From NCBI RefSeq assembly GCF_008710035.1, contig NZ_VYKI01000003.1, positions 62,001 through 126,000 on the forward strand: a DNA stretch of 64,000 bases, given 5' to 3'. The notes under the pieces were generated by a model. It made no database searches. It saw nothing but the letters and a program-made list of their open reading frames with translations, and was not told the origin of the DNA. Numbering within the stretch: the first letter of the stretch is position 1; every line of letters begins with the position of its first letter. Both the position numbers and the translations under genes were made by a program. Of the stretch, positions 7,471 to 16,692 are shown piece by piece. The stretch is from Stenotrophomonas cyclobalanopsidis. Lineage in GTDB: Bacteria; Pseudomonadota; Gammaproteobacteria; Xanthomonadales; Xanthomonadaceae.

Positions 7471-8616
7471 TCAGCTGCGGCTGGGCGCAGCCGCAGCGGT
7501 GTCGCGCACCAGCCACTCGGCCTGGGCGGGCAGCTGCGGTGCCGGGCAGGTCGCGCGCGGGTGGTGTTCGTCCTGCGCCATCCAGTCATCGACCACCCCG
7601 GCCAGCAGATCCAGGCGCAGCGGCAGGGTGATGTGGTCTTCGCCGCGCATCTCGATGTAGTGCGCGCGCGGATTGGCCTGGGCCAGTTCGCGGCCCTGGC
7701 TGACCGGAATGTGCTGGTCGCCCTGGCCGTGCAGCAGCAGCACGCAGGCGCGGGTGTCGGCCAGCGCGCGGGCCACGTCCACCTGGTCCAGGTCGACATC
7801 GATGCGGCGGCTGGCCGCGGCGATCACCTGGTTGATGTCCTGACCGCCGTAGCGCCAGCGCGCGTAGGACGCGACCGCCTGCGCCTTCAGGCCTTGCGGC
7901 TGCAGCGCCATCAGGTGCGGGATCATCGTGCGGATCGCCACGCCGGCATTGGCGAAAGATTCCATCGCCACCACGCCGGCCACCTGGTCGCCCAGCTTGT
8001 CGGCGGTGAACACTGCGGTGGCCGCGCCGTAGGAGACGCCGAACAGATACAGCGGCCCGGTCACTTCGCCACTCGCGCGCAGTTCGCCGATCACATCGAC
8101 CACGTCGTCCGATTCGTAGGTGCCGTAGCCGGACGGGCCATGCCCGGACTGGCCATGGTTGCGCAGGTCCAGGGTGACCACGCGGTAGCCCGATTCGGCC
8201 AGCTGCAGCGACCACGGCAGCATCGAATCACCATTCATCATCCAGCCGTGCAGCAGCACCACGGTGCCGCGCGGCGCCTGTGCACGGAACGGCTGCGGCA
8301 CGGTGAGGCTCAGCCCGGTATCCAGCGGCTGGCCGTTTTCATGGCGCTGCGGCAGGTAGTGGTAGCGGGCGCCGTAGTCGCCCGGGTCGAACGCACGCCA
8401 GAAGATCGGCACGCCATCGCGGCCCGGCAGGAAACCGTGGCGGTTGGGAAGCTCGGCGATGGCCGCGGCGATGCGCGGCTGGTCCAGCAACGTGGACACG
8501 CCACCGGGCGCGATCAGCTGGTCGCTGAGCGAGGTGGACGAGGCGGTGATCGAAGATGAGCATGCAGCCAGCCACAGGCCGGCGCACGCCAGCAACAGCA
8601 CTAGCGGGCGCTTCAT
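7471..8616 (-). CDS. Alpha/beta-hydrolase lipoprotein
   Basis: A 381-aa protein beginning MKRPLVLLLACAGLWLAAC; the LAAC lipobox places the lipidated cysteine at residue 19, so it is anchored to the envelope. An alpha/beta-hydrolase domain follows, with the oxyanion-region HGWMMNG, the nucleophile elbow GVSYGA (GxSxG), an acid region near LLHGQGDQH and a late histidine in GEDHITLP. The start at 8616 gives the signal peptide; the frame stays open far upstream but lacks coding character there. The substrate is unknown; an esterase or lipase-like activity is likely. Confidence 0.88.
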   Translation of the reverse strand: MKRPLVLLLACAGLWLAACSSSITASSTSLSDQLIAPGGVSTLLDQPRIAAAIAELPNRHGFLPGRDGVPIFWRAFDPGDYGARYHYLPQRHENGQPLDTGLSLTVPQPFRAQAPRGTVVLLHGWMMNGDSMLPWSLQLAESGYRVVTLDLRNHGQSGHGPSGYGTYESDDVVDVIGELRASGEVTGPLYLFGVSYGAATAVFTADKLGDQVAGVVAMESFANAGVAIRTMIPHLMALQPQGLKAQAVASYARWRYGGQDINQVIAAASRRIDVDLDQVDVARALADTRACVLLLHGQGDQHIPVSQGRELAQANPRAHYIEMRGEDHITLPLRLDLLAGVVDDWMAQDEHHPRATCPAPQLPAQAEWLVRDTAAAAPSRS

Positions 8617-8799
8617 GGGCAATCGGGGAAAAAGTGCGACAGCGTGGCAGGTTAGCGGCCGCGACCGGCGCCATCTATCGCAGATCGATGACGGGTTGAT
8701 GACACGCCGGGATCGATTCAGCTTCGTTCGATGTCGCCTATGGACAAAGCATTGATCCGGATCGAGGAACACGCCGGCGCGTTTGCCGACAGTGCGGCC

Positions 8800-9262
8800 A
8801 TGCGCACCGCGCTCAGGTTCATCCTTGTCCTGGCCGCCGCGACCGGTGCGGCCTGGGCCATTGCCCACAGCACGCCGTACTGGTTCGCGCCGCGCCAGCA
8901 TGCCGTGGTCGACATCCACGATCCAGCCTTGATCGCGCGCGGCCAGTACCTGTCGCGTGCGGCCGACTGCGCCGCCTGCCACACGGCTCCCGTCGGCAAA
9001 GCCTTTGCCGGCGGGCTGGGAATGCAGACGCCGATGGGCACGATCCATTCCAGCAACATCACCCCGGACCCGGAGCGCGCAGTCCGCCGCGGCACCCGCC
9101 ATGACGGCCAGCCGCGAACCACCACTGGCCCACCAGGTGATGCCCGAGCAGGATGCGGTGGACATCGCCGACTACTTCATCCACCAGCCTCGACCGGATT
9201 CCGCCGGCAAGGGCAAAGACTGGCCGCGCGACCCGAAGCCGAAGGACGCACGTTACCGAGCG
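8800..9262 (+). pseudogene. Broken c-type cytochrome gene (chimeric remnant)
   Basis: The first frame encodes an N-terminal membrane segment (MRTALRFILV...) and a haem-binding CAACH, then TPMGTIHSSNITPDPE, typical of alcohol-dehydrogenase-type cytochrome c subunits. At about 9075-9110 homology-like sequence continues in another frame (MPEQDAVDIADYFIHQPRPD, then KDWPRDPKPKDARY), which resembles the C-terminal end of TsdA-type dihaem cytochromes. The second haem site, the axial methionine region and a proper stop are missing, and the second frame runs into the SMAG cluster. This suggests a large deletion that fused parts of one or two cytochrome genes. An upstream in-frame ATG exists at 8731. 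Confidence 0.7.
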
Positions 9263-9286
9263 CTTCGAGCATGGCTGAGGGATTCT

Positions 9287-9431
9287 GTAGAGCCGAGCCC
9301 ACGCTCGGCTGCGCGGTCCCGTAGAGCCGAGCCCACGCTCGGCTGCGCGGTCCTGTAGAGCCGAGCCCACGCTCGGCTAAGTCGAGCAAGCTCGACTCTA
9401 CGCATGCAGCCGAGCGTGGGCTCGGCTCTAC
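9287..9431. repeat. Cluster of five SMAG hairpins
   Basis: Three direct copies of GTAGAGCCGAGCCCACGCTC start at 9287, 9321 and 9355, exactly 34 bp apart, followed by two reverse copies at 9381-9401 (GTCGAG core) and 9406-9431. The outer forward and reverse copies could pair into a long hairpin. The cluster fills the gap between the cytochrome remnant and the 3' end of lhr. Confidence 0.9.
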
Positions 9432-9456
9432 AAAGGCGGTCGCGCGTGAATCGACG

Positions 9457-12400
9457 TCAGCCGTTCCAGCCCAGCCCGCGCGGCTCATTGCTGAATCCCG
9501 CCGCGCGCAGCGCATCGACGGCGGGCCCGCGATGGACGGGCTCGTCGTTGATCCGCTCCAAGGTGAAGGACAGCCGCCGGCCACGCCGCAGGCCCACGGC
9601 TAGCGCCTGCGCCGCCGCTGCCCAGCGCGTTGCCGCGTCGCCTGCCGTGCCGTCGATCCAACTGGTCAGCTGGCGGCCGCCCTGCGGCAGATACAGCTGC
9701 AGGCGGCCTTCGCCGATCACCACCATCGCACCGGCCCGGCGCACCGGACGCGGCCCGGCGATCGGCTGGGGCCACGGCAGCAGGCTGCCGAAGGGATTGG
9801 CGGGATCCAGCGCCGACAGCGCAACCCGGACGCCATCTCCGCCATCCCGCTCGGCGCTGGCACGCAGGCGGTCGATGTCGTCGCGCTGGGCGAACTGGGC
9901 GCCGCCCATGCCTTCCACGAAGCGACCACGCAGTAGCTGGCCTGCATCTTCCATGCTGCGCAGCACCGGGCGAAGTGCCGGGAATCCACCGGCCACGCCT
10001 TCGCTCATCGCTGCGCTGCGGGTGACCACCGTGTAGCGGTCCAGCAGCGCCTCGGTCTGCGCCAGCGCGCGCAGCGTGTCACTGGCCCGCTCCCGCGGCA
10101 GCAGCGACCAGCGTCCCGCCAGCGTCGGCCCCGTGCTGCTGGCCAGCTCCAGTCCGACGGTGCCCGTCGTCAATGGAACGAAGGCAAAGCCGCGGCGGCG
10201 GCGCGACACCGGCGTCGGCCGCGCCCGAGCGGGCCGCGCTCCACCCAGCGCGCGCAGCGGCGCCCACAGGTCACTGCTGATCTGTCCGCGCCAAGCCAGC
10301 TGCCACAGCGCCGTCTGGAAATCCTCACCCGTCGTGTCCACACCAACCAGTCGTGGCTGTACCTGCATCGCCAGTTGCCGGGCGAAGAACGCACCACCGT
10401 CGGCCAGCACCTGCAGGATGGCCTGCTGCATCGGTGAGTCTTCTCCCTGCGCCGGTGTGACCGGCAAAGTTTCAGCGGCACGCTCGCGCAGGTGCAGCGA
10501 CACCAGTCCATCGTCGTCGCCCAGCCGGCCATGGCCAAGCCAGATCACCGTGCCGGTGGCCAGCAGTTCATCCAGCAGCGCAGGCGTGTAGCCGGGCACG
10601 CGCGCGGGCAGTACCTGCTGTTCCCACAGCGATGCCGGCAGTGGCAGCCCCGCCAGTTGTTCGATCACCTGCAGCACGCCGTCGCTGTCGCTGGCGCGCG
10701 CGGCCCCAGGCAGCACACCCTGCCCCTGCAGCAGCAGACCGACATAGGCCTGCACCGGAACCGGGCGGGTCGCCTCGCGGGCGGCCTGCAAGGAGCGCAA
10801 CCGCAGCCGCTGCAGCACCTCCGTGCTTACCCACTCATGCCCTGCACGCGGTGGCGCCGCCGCTGCGTTCTCGTCGGCGGCGCGACGATCCAGGCCGAAC
10901 CGGCCGCGTACGACCCGATCCTGTTCCTGCAGCGCGTGCAGCGCAGCATCCACCACCGCCACGCCAAGGCCGAAACGGGCGGCCACGCTGCCACTGCTGA
11001 AAGGCCCATGGGTGCGCGCGTGGCGGCCAAGCAGATCGCCCAACGGATCCGGCACCGGGGCCAGGAATACCTCGGCCACGTCCGCAGGCGGGATGATGCC
11101 CAGAGCATCGCGCAGGCGCGCGGCATCCTCCACCGCCGCCCACTGCTGGGCCCCTGCAACGGGGACGCGGATCGCACGACCCGCCGCGCGCAGCGCCAGC
11201 AGCCAGGCATCCGCCTGCGCAGGCTCGGTGATGCGCTGCGCGACCTCCACCGCCGGCAGCGGGCCCAGCTCACGCAGCAGGTCGGCCACGCCTTCGCTGC
11301 CACGTGCGTGGCGGGCCGGATCCAGGCGTTGCAACTCGCGCTCCACGGTGGTCACCACGGCATCGTCCAGCAGTTCGCCCAGATCCACCTCGCCGAGCAG
11401 TTCCGCCAGCAGGCCACTGTCGAGCGACAACACTGATGCGCGCCGTTCGGCCAGCGGTACATCGGCTTCGTACATGAACTCGGCGACATAGCCGAACAGC
11501 AGGTTGGCCGCAAACGGCGATGGCACGGCCGTATCCACCTCGACCACCTGGACCCGGCCTGCCTGCACGCGCAGCATCAGTGCATCCAGTGCATCCAGGT
11601 CGTAGACGTCCTGGAGGCACTCGCGTGCGGTCTCGACCAGGATCGGGAACTCATCGTGGCCACGGGCGATCTCCAGCAGCTGCCCCGCACGCAGGCGCTG
11701 CTGCCACAACGGCGAGCGCTTGCCCGGCGTGCGCCGCGGCAGCAGCAGCGCGCGCGAGGCACATTCACGGAAACGTGCGGCGAACAACGCAGAACCGGCG
11801 ACCGAGCGGTTGATGACCTGGCGCAGGTGGGACGCATCGAACAGGAAGAGTTCCGCGCCCGGCGGCGTGCCGGTGCGGTCGGGCATGCGGACGATGATGC
11901 CGTCGTCGCTGGCCACTACGGCCGGATCGATGCCGGCCTGCTCGCGCAGGCGCGCGGCCACTGCCAGCGCCCAGGGATCGTGCACGCGGCGCCCATAGGG
12001 CGAATGCAGCATCACCCGCCAGTCGCCGAGTTCATCACGGCAGCGCTCGACGACCAGGCGCAGGTCGGTCGGCAGCACACCGGTGGCCAGCTGCTGTTCG
12101 GCCACAAGCGCCAGCATGTTGCTGATCGCGCTTACATCCAGGCCGCGATCGCGCAGCCGGGCGAGCAGTGCCGGCGACGGCTCGCCAGCGCCGCCCGGAT
12201 CGGCTTCGAGTTCCGCCAGGAAGGCGCCGGTGGCCTGCCCCAGCTCGGCCGGGCGGCCGATACCTTCGCCCCGCCAGAACGGCAGCCGCGCCGAGCGCCC
12301 CGGCGCTGGCGTGACCACGACCTGGTCAAGGGTGATCTGGTCGATGCGCCAGGACGTGGCGCCGAGGGTGATCACATCATTCACGCGCGACTCGTGGACC

Positions 12401-14142
12401 ATCTCTTCATCCAGTTCGCCGACACGGCGCGATCCCGCCTGTTCTTCACCCTCGGGCAGGACAACGGCATACATGCCACGGTCGGGAATGGTGCCGCCGC
12501 TGGTCACCGCCAGCTGGCGGGCACCAGGACGCGCAGTCAACGTACCGGCCTTTCTGTCCCACACCAAGCGCGGGCGGAAAGCGGCGAACTCATCGGATGG
12601 ATAGCGGCCGGCCAGCATGTCCAGCACCGCGTCGAATGCACTGCGCGGCAGCGTGCGGTACGGCGCAGCCCGGCGCACGCGTGCAAACCAGGCCTCCACA
12701 TCGAGTGGCTCCATCGCTACCGCAGCCACGGTCTGCTGGGCCAGCACATCGAGCGGATTGCGCGGCGGATCGAGCGCTTCGATGCGTCCATCCAGCATGC
12801 TGTCGACGACCACCGCGGCATCGACCAGGTCACGGCGCGTACGCGGATACAGCAGGCCACGCGACAGGCCGCCCACCTGGTGGCCGGCACGGCCCACCCG
12901 CTGCAGTGCACTGGATACCGAGGGCGGCGCCGCGACCTGGATCACCAGATCCACCAGGCCCATGTCGATGCCCAGCTCAAGACTGGAGGTGGCGACAACG
13001 CAGCGGAGCTCGCCGGACTTCAGCGCCTGCTCGATGGCGGCGCGCTGTTCCTTGGATACCGAACCGTGGTGCGAGCGGGCGATCACCGAGGCCGGCGCGG
13101 TGACACGGTTCACCGTGCTGCCGGTGAACGATCCGTAGGCGGCTGTACTCGCGGTATCCGCTTCGCCCGCAGGCTCGACGCCCGTGCGCTCGGCATGCAG
13201 CTCGTTGAGTCGTGCGGTCAGCCGTTCCGCCACCCCGCGCGAATTGGCAAACACAATCGTGGAGCGATGCCGCATCACGTTGTCGAGAATGCTGGCCTCC
13301 ACATGCGGCCAGATCGAACCGGTGCGCGCGCCGGCGCCGCGTTCTTCCGCTGGGCCGTGCACGGCCAGGTCGGTCATGTCCTCCACCGGCACCACGATCT
13401 TCAGTTCCAGCTGCCGCTGCGAAGGCGGCTGCACCACCTGCACCGGGCGATCACCGCCGAGGAAGGCCGCAACGCCCTCGACCGGGCGGACCGTGGCCGA
13501 CAGGCCGATGCGCTGTGCGGGCGCCTGCAGCAGCCCGTCGAGCCGTTCCAGGCTCAGCGCCAGGTGCGAGCCACGCTTGCCGCCCGCCACCGCATGGATC
13601 TCATCGAGGATCACCGTGTGCACATCGCGCAGGATCTCCCGCGCCTGCGAGGTCAGCATCAGGTACAGCGACTCGGGCGTGGTGATCAGGATGTCCGGCG
13701 GGCGCCGCACCAGGCGTGAGCGGTCACTGCTGCTGGTATCGCCGGTGCGCATGGCCACGGTCAGGGCGACGGCCGTATCCCCACGTTCGCTGCGCCGCGC
13801 ACTGATGCCCTGCAGGGGTACCTGCAGATTGCGTTGCACATCGCTGCCCAGCGCCTTGATCGGCGACAGGTACAGCACGCGCGTGCGCGCCACCGGCTTG
13901 GCCGCCGGGTCGCGGCGGGCGTCGCCATCGCGCTCGGCAAACACCTGGTCGATTGCATGCAGGAACGCGGCCAGCGTCTTGCCCGACCCGGTTGGGGCCA
14001 CCACCAGGGTGTGTTGGCCTGCGGCGATCGACGCCCACGCCTCATCCTGCACCGGCGTCGATGCTGCGAACGCGGAACGGAACCAGTCACGGGTGGCGGG
14101 ATGGAAGTGCTGCAGGGAATCCAAGGCAGGGCCGGTCGCCAT
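9457..14142 (-). CDS. lhr: Large ATP-dependent helicase Lhr
   Basis: A 1561-aa superfamily-2 helicase, close to the length of E. coli Lhr (about 1538 aa). The N-terminal region has Walker A APTGSGKT (about residues 48-55), DEIH motif II, and the LSATVRP and helicase-C motifs; Lhr-specific winged-helix and beta-barrel domains and a long C-terminal extension follow. Lhr proteins move 3' to 5' on DNA and act on DNA:RNA or uracil-containing damage; the cellular role is not settled. It is divergent from a TonB receptor gene and converges with a repeat cluster. The ATG at 14142 fits the usual start shortly before the Q-motif region. Confidence 0.95.
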   Translation of the reverse strand: MATGPALDSLQHFHPATRDWFRSAFAASTPVQDEAWASIAAGQHTLVVAPTGSGKTLAAFLHAIDQVFAERDGDARRDPAAKPVARTRVLYLSPIKALGSDVQRNLQVPLQGISARRSERGDTAVALTVAMRTGDTSSSDRSRLVRRPPDILITTPESLYLMLTSQAREILRDVHTVILDEIHAVAGGKRGSHLALSLERLDGLLQAPAQRIGLSATVRPVEGVAAFLGGDRPVQVVQPPSQRQLELKIVVPVEDMTDLAVHGPAEERGAGARTGSIWPHVEASILDNVMRHRSTIVFANSRGVAERLTARLNELHAERTGVEPAGEADTASTAAYGSFTGSTVNRVTAPASVIARSHHGSVSKEQRAAIEQALKSGELRCVVATSSLELGIDMGLVDLVIQVAAPPSVSSALQRVGRAGHQVGGLSRGLLYPRTRRDLVDAAVVVDSMLDGRIEALDPPRNPLDVLAQQTVAAVAMEPLDVEAWFARVRRAAPYRTLPRSAFDAVLDMLAGRYPSDEFAAFRPRLVWDRKAGTLTARPGARQLAVTSGGTIPDRGMYAVVLPEGEEQAGSRRVGELDEEMVHESRVNDVITLGATSWRIDQITLDQVVVTPAPGRSARLPFWRGEGIGRPAELGQATGAFLAELEADPGGAGEPSPALLARLRDRGLDVSAISNMLALVAEQQLATGVLPTDLRLVVERCRDELGDWRVMLHSPYGRRVHDPWALAVAARLREQAGIDPAVVASDDGIIVRMPDRTGTPPGAELFLFDASHLRQVINRSVAGSALFAARFRECASRALLLPRRTPGKRSPLWQQRLRAGQLLEIARGHDEFPILVETARECLQDVYDLDALDALMLRVQAGRVQVVEVDTAVPSPFAANLLFGYVAEFMYEADVPLAERRASVLSLDSGLLAELLGEVDLGELLDDAVVTTVERELQRLDPARHARGSEGVADLLRELGPLPAVEVAQRITEPAQADAWLLALRAAGRAIRVPVAGAQQWAAVEDAARLRDALGIIPPADVAEVFLAPVPDPLGDLLGRHARTHGPFSSGSVAARFGLGVAVVDAALHALQEQDRVVRGRFGLDRRAADENAAAAPPRAGHEWVSTEVLQRLRLRSLQAAREATRPVPVQAYVGLLLQGQGVLPGAARASDSDGVLQVIEQLAGLPLPASLWEQQVLPARVPGYTPALLDELLATGTVIWLGHGRLGDDDGLVSLHLRERAAETLPVTPAQGEDSPMQQAILQVLADGGAFFARQLAMQVQPRLVGVDTTGEDFQTALWQLAWRGQISSDLWAPLRALGGARPARARPTPVSRRRRGFAFVPLTTGTVGLELASSTGPTLAGRWSLLPRERASDTLRALAQTEALLDRYTVVTRSAAMSEGVAGGFPALRPVLRSMEDAGQLLRGRFVEGMGGAQFAQRDDIDRLRASAERDGGDGVRVALSALDPANPFGSLLPWPQPIAGPRPVRRAGAMVVIGEGRLQLYLPQGGRQLTSWIDGTAGDAATRWAAAAQALAVGLRRGRRLSFTLERINDEPVHRGPAVDALRAAGFSNEPRGLGWNG

Positions 14143-14178
14143 CGATGATGGCTTCGATGATACGGCGAAGAAATCGTT

Positions 14179-14210
14179 TGTCGTTACTAATAGTTACGTT
14201 ATAACATTTC
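14179..14210 (+). promoter_or_regulatory. Promoter with overlapping Zur-like operator
   Basis: TTGTCG (14179-14184) and TAACAT (14202-14207) are 17 bp apart and form a sigma-70-like promoter. Overlapping it, 14188-14210 resembles the Zur box: the right half TATAACATTTC is identical to the gammaproteobacterial consensus half-site, and the left half (TAATAGTTACG) keeps the AA and GTTA core. The local AT-richness contrasts with the surroundings. If it is bound, zinc-loaded Zur would block transcription of the TonB receptor that starts at 14234. Confidence 0.55.
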
Positions 14211-14233
14211 ACATTGCCTTTACGGAGCGTGTC

Positions 14234-16579
14234 ATGCGTCGCCACCTGCTAGCTGCAGCCATCCCCCTCGCCCTTCAATCCGTTGCACTCCATTCCGCCC
14301 GGGCGTCGGACACGCCGACCCTTCCCACCCTGCAGGTGGAAGCCAGCCAGCCCTCGCGCATCGACAGCCGGGTCACCGTCGACAACCCGCAGGCCCAGAA
14401 CCGCACCCTCGGCGGCCTGCTCGAGCATGTCTCCGGCGTGCAGAACAGCGCCTTCGGGCCCAACGCCGGCGCGCCGGTCATCCGCAGCCTCAGCGGCAAC
14501 CGCGTGCAGATCCTGCAGGACGGCCAGTCCATCCTCGGCATGAACGCGATCAGCGGCGACATCAACATTCCGTTCGACCCGCTGTTCGTGCGCAGCGTTA
14601 CCGTCAACAAATCCTCAGACACGGTGCGCTACGGCGGCAACGCCATCGGCGGCAGCGTCGAGGTCGATTCCGGGTTGATCCCGCGCACGATGGAAGACCA
14701 GGACCAGTCGATGGAACTGGTGCTGCGCAAGGGTTTCAACGCGGCCGATGCGCAGGGCTTCCGCATGAACTTCAACAACCAGCGCAACGTCTCCACCAAC
14801 CTGCAGGTCTCGCGGCAGCGCACCTCGCACTACGACATCCCCGGCCACAGCAAGGCGGCCGCCTGCAACACGCAGCTGTTCCCGGCCGCCGGTGGTGTGA
14901 ACTCGGCGCTGGCCGATGCCTGCCAGAAGGAAGCCCGCGTGCAGCAGGTCTACAACAAGGCCTCGCAGCCCTACATCGACCAGTTCATGACCGAGAACCC
15001 GGACTGGGCCGATGGCGAGTTCTCCTTCTACACCAACAACCCGACCTCGGTCTGGCAGCGCCAGACCTACGTCAATCCGGTCAACCCGGATTACGTCGCC
15101 GGCACGCCGTCCTATGTGCAGAAGCGGATCAACAACGACGTCACCCCGGACTACCACCACCGCCTGGGCAACAGCTACTCACGCAGTTCGCAGGTCGCGC
15201 TGGGTTCCACACGCTTCTTTGATCGCGGCTACGTGGGCGTCAGCATCGATGCCAAGGACAGCGAGTACGGGGTGCCGGGCTTCTCGATGCAGAACCTGTC
15301 CTTCGGTTCCAACTATGCCGACGGCCTGCCGGTGGGCGTGGTCATCAAGCAGGAGCGCTATGCGCTGGAAGCCCTGCTGCGCGACCCGGTGCCGGGCGTC
15401 GAGCGCGCCGAGCTGCGCGTCTCGCAGCTGGACAACACCTCCGGCGAACGCCTGGGTGCCCGCAAGGCCAACGATTACGACTTCGAAAGCACCCAGGCCG
15501 AACTGCTGCTGGCCCACCGCCGCGTGGGCCCGCTGAGCGGCCTGCTCGGTCTCAGCCAGCAGTCGCGCGAGGTCACCGGCAGCGGGTCGCTGCGCTACCT
15601 GCCCAACGTCGATACGCGCAACCAGGCGGTGTTCCTGAAGGAGACACTGGACTTCGACTGGGCCTCCTTCGATGCCGGCGTGCGCCATGAACGCGTGGAC
15701 CACACGTTGCGGCCGAGCAGCTTCAAGACCGCGCGCAATTCGGCCAACACCACGCTGCAGGACCGCGACTTCCGACTCAACAGTTACAGCATCGGCTCCT
15801 ACGTTGAACTCGGCCCCCTGTTCGCTGCCAAGCTGCGTTACTCCTCCTCGCAGCGCGCACCGGAGATCAATGAACTCTACGCCAGCAACGCGCATTACTC
15901 GGTGATGACCCAGGAAGAAGGCGACCAGAACCTGGAGCCGGAACGTGCGAAGAACCTTGAGCTGACCGGCCTGTTCCACCTGGGCAACTTCCAGCTGTCG
16001 GCCACCGCCTACCGCATGCGTTACGAAAACTACCTCTACCTGGGCTACTCCGGCCTGCAGACCGCCAACCGCCTGCCGCTGAAGTACTGGAAGCAGACCG
16101 ACACCACGGTGAAGGGCTTCGAGGTCGACGCCTCGCAGTCACTGACGCTCGGTCGCTTCGGCAGCCTGGAGCTGTCCGCCTTTGCCGACCTGGTGAAGAA
16201 CAAGGCCGACCATCCCGATGCGCTGCGCGCCCACAACGATGGCGAGTACCTGCCGAACATGCCGACCAACCGCTACGGCGCCACCGTGCAATGGAAGCGC
16301 GAGGGCTGGAAGGCGCAGCTGTCGGGCACCTACTACGACACGCAGAAGTACCTGGGCCGCAACGTCAGCGAAGAAATACCGCTGGATGCGTTCACCCTGG
16401 TCGACCTGCAGCTGAGCCGGGAGATTCCCCTGCGCACGACCGCTGTGGCCGGCATGGAAGTCTTCATCAATGGCAGCAACCTGCTCAACGAAGAGGCGCG
16501 CCCGCACAACTCGCCGCTGAAGTACATCGCACCGCTGCCGGGGCGTGGCTTCCAGGTGGGTGTGACCGTGCGGCTGTAA
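14234..16579 (+). CDS. TonB-dependent outer-membrane receptor, possibly for zinc
   Basis: A 781-aa receptor. A signal peptide (MRRHLLAAAIPLALQSVALH then SARASD) is followed by a plug domain (about residues 45-150, with NAGAPVIRSLSGNRVQILQD and GGNAIGGSVEVDSG) and a 22-strand-type barrel with SQRAPEINELY and a C-terminal strand ending GVTVRL. Motifs such as EYGVPGFSMQ and SRxxPEINELYA recall the ZnuD/HmbR-like group, and the promoter carries a Zur-like site, so zinc or a zinc complex is the best guess. GGAG lies 6 nt before the ATG; the frame is open far upstream through the lhr antisense but that part is not used. Confidence 0.85.
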   Translation: MRRHLLAAAIPLALQSVALHSARASDTPTLPTLQVEASQPSRIDSRVTVDNPQAQNRTLGGLLEHVSGVQNSAFGPNAGAPVIRSLSGNRVQILQDGQSILGMNAISGDINIPFDPLFVRSVTVNKSSDTVRYGGNAIGGSVEVDSGLIPRTMEDQDQSMELVLRKGFNAADAQGFRMNFNNQRNVSTNLQVSRQRTSHYDIPGHSKAAACNTQLFPAAGGVNSALADACQKEARVQQVYNKASQPYIDQFMTENPDWADGEFSFYTNNPTSVWQRQTYVNPVNPDYVAGTPSYVQKRINNDVTPDYHHRLGNSYSRSSQVALGSTRFFDRGYVGVSIDAKDSEYGVPGFSMQNLSFGSNYADGLPVGVVIKQERYALEALLRDPVPGVERAELRVSQLDNTSGERLGARKANDYDFESTQAELLLAHRRVGPLSGLLGLSQQSREVTGSGSLRYLPNVDTRNQAVFLKETLDFDWASFDAGVRHERVDHTLRPSSFKTARNSANTTLQDRDFRLNSYSIGSYVELGPLFAAKLRYSSSQRAPEINELYASNAHYSVMTQEEGDQNLEPERAKNLELTGLFHLGNFQLSATAYRMRYENYLYLGYSGLQTANRLPLKYWKQTDTTVKGFEVDASQSLTLGRFGSLELSAFADLVKNKADHPDALRAHNDGEYLPNMPTNRYGATVQWKREGWKAQLSGTYYDTQKYLGRNVSEEIPLDAFTLVDLQLSREIPLRTTAVAGMEVFINGSNLLNEEARPHNSPLKYIAPLPGRGFQVGVTVRL

Positions 16580-16692
16580 ACGCGCGCCCGCCATCCCGCG
16601 CATATGGGAATGGCCAAGCGTTATTTAGTGGTGGCGATGCGACGTGAAACAGTGGGCACTCGTTCATGTTGCCCTTGGAGCCCATTCCTTCC

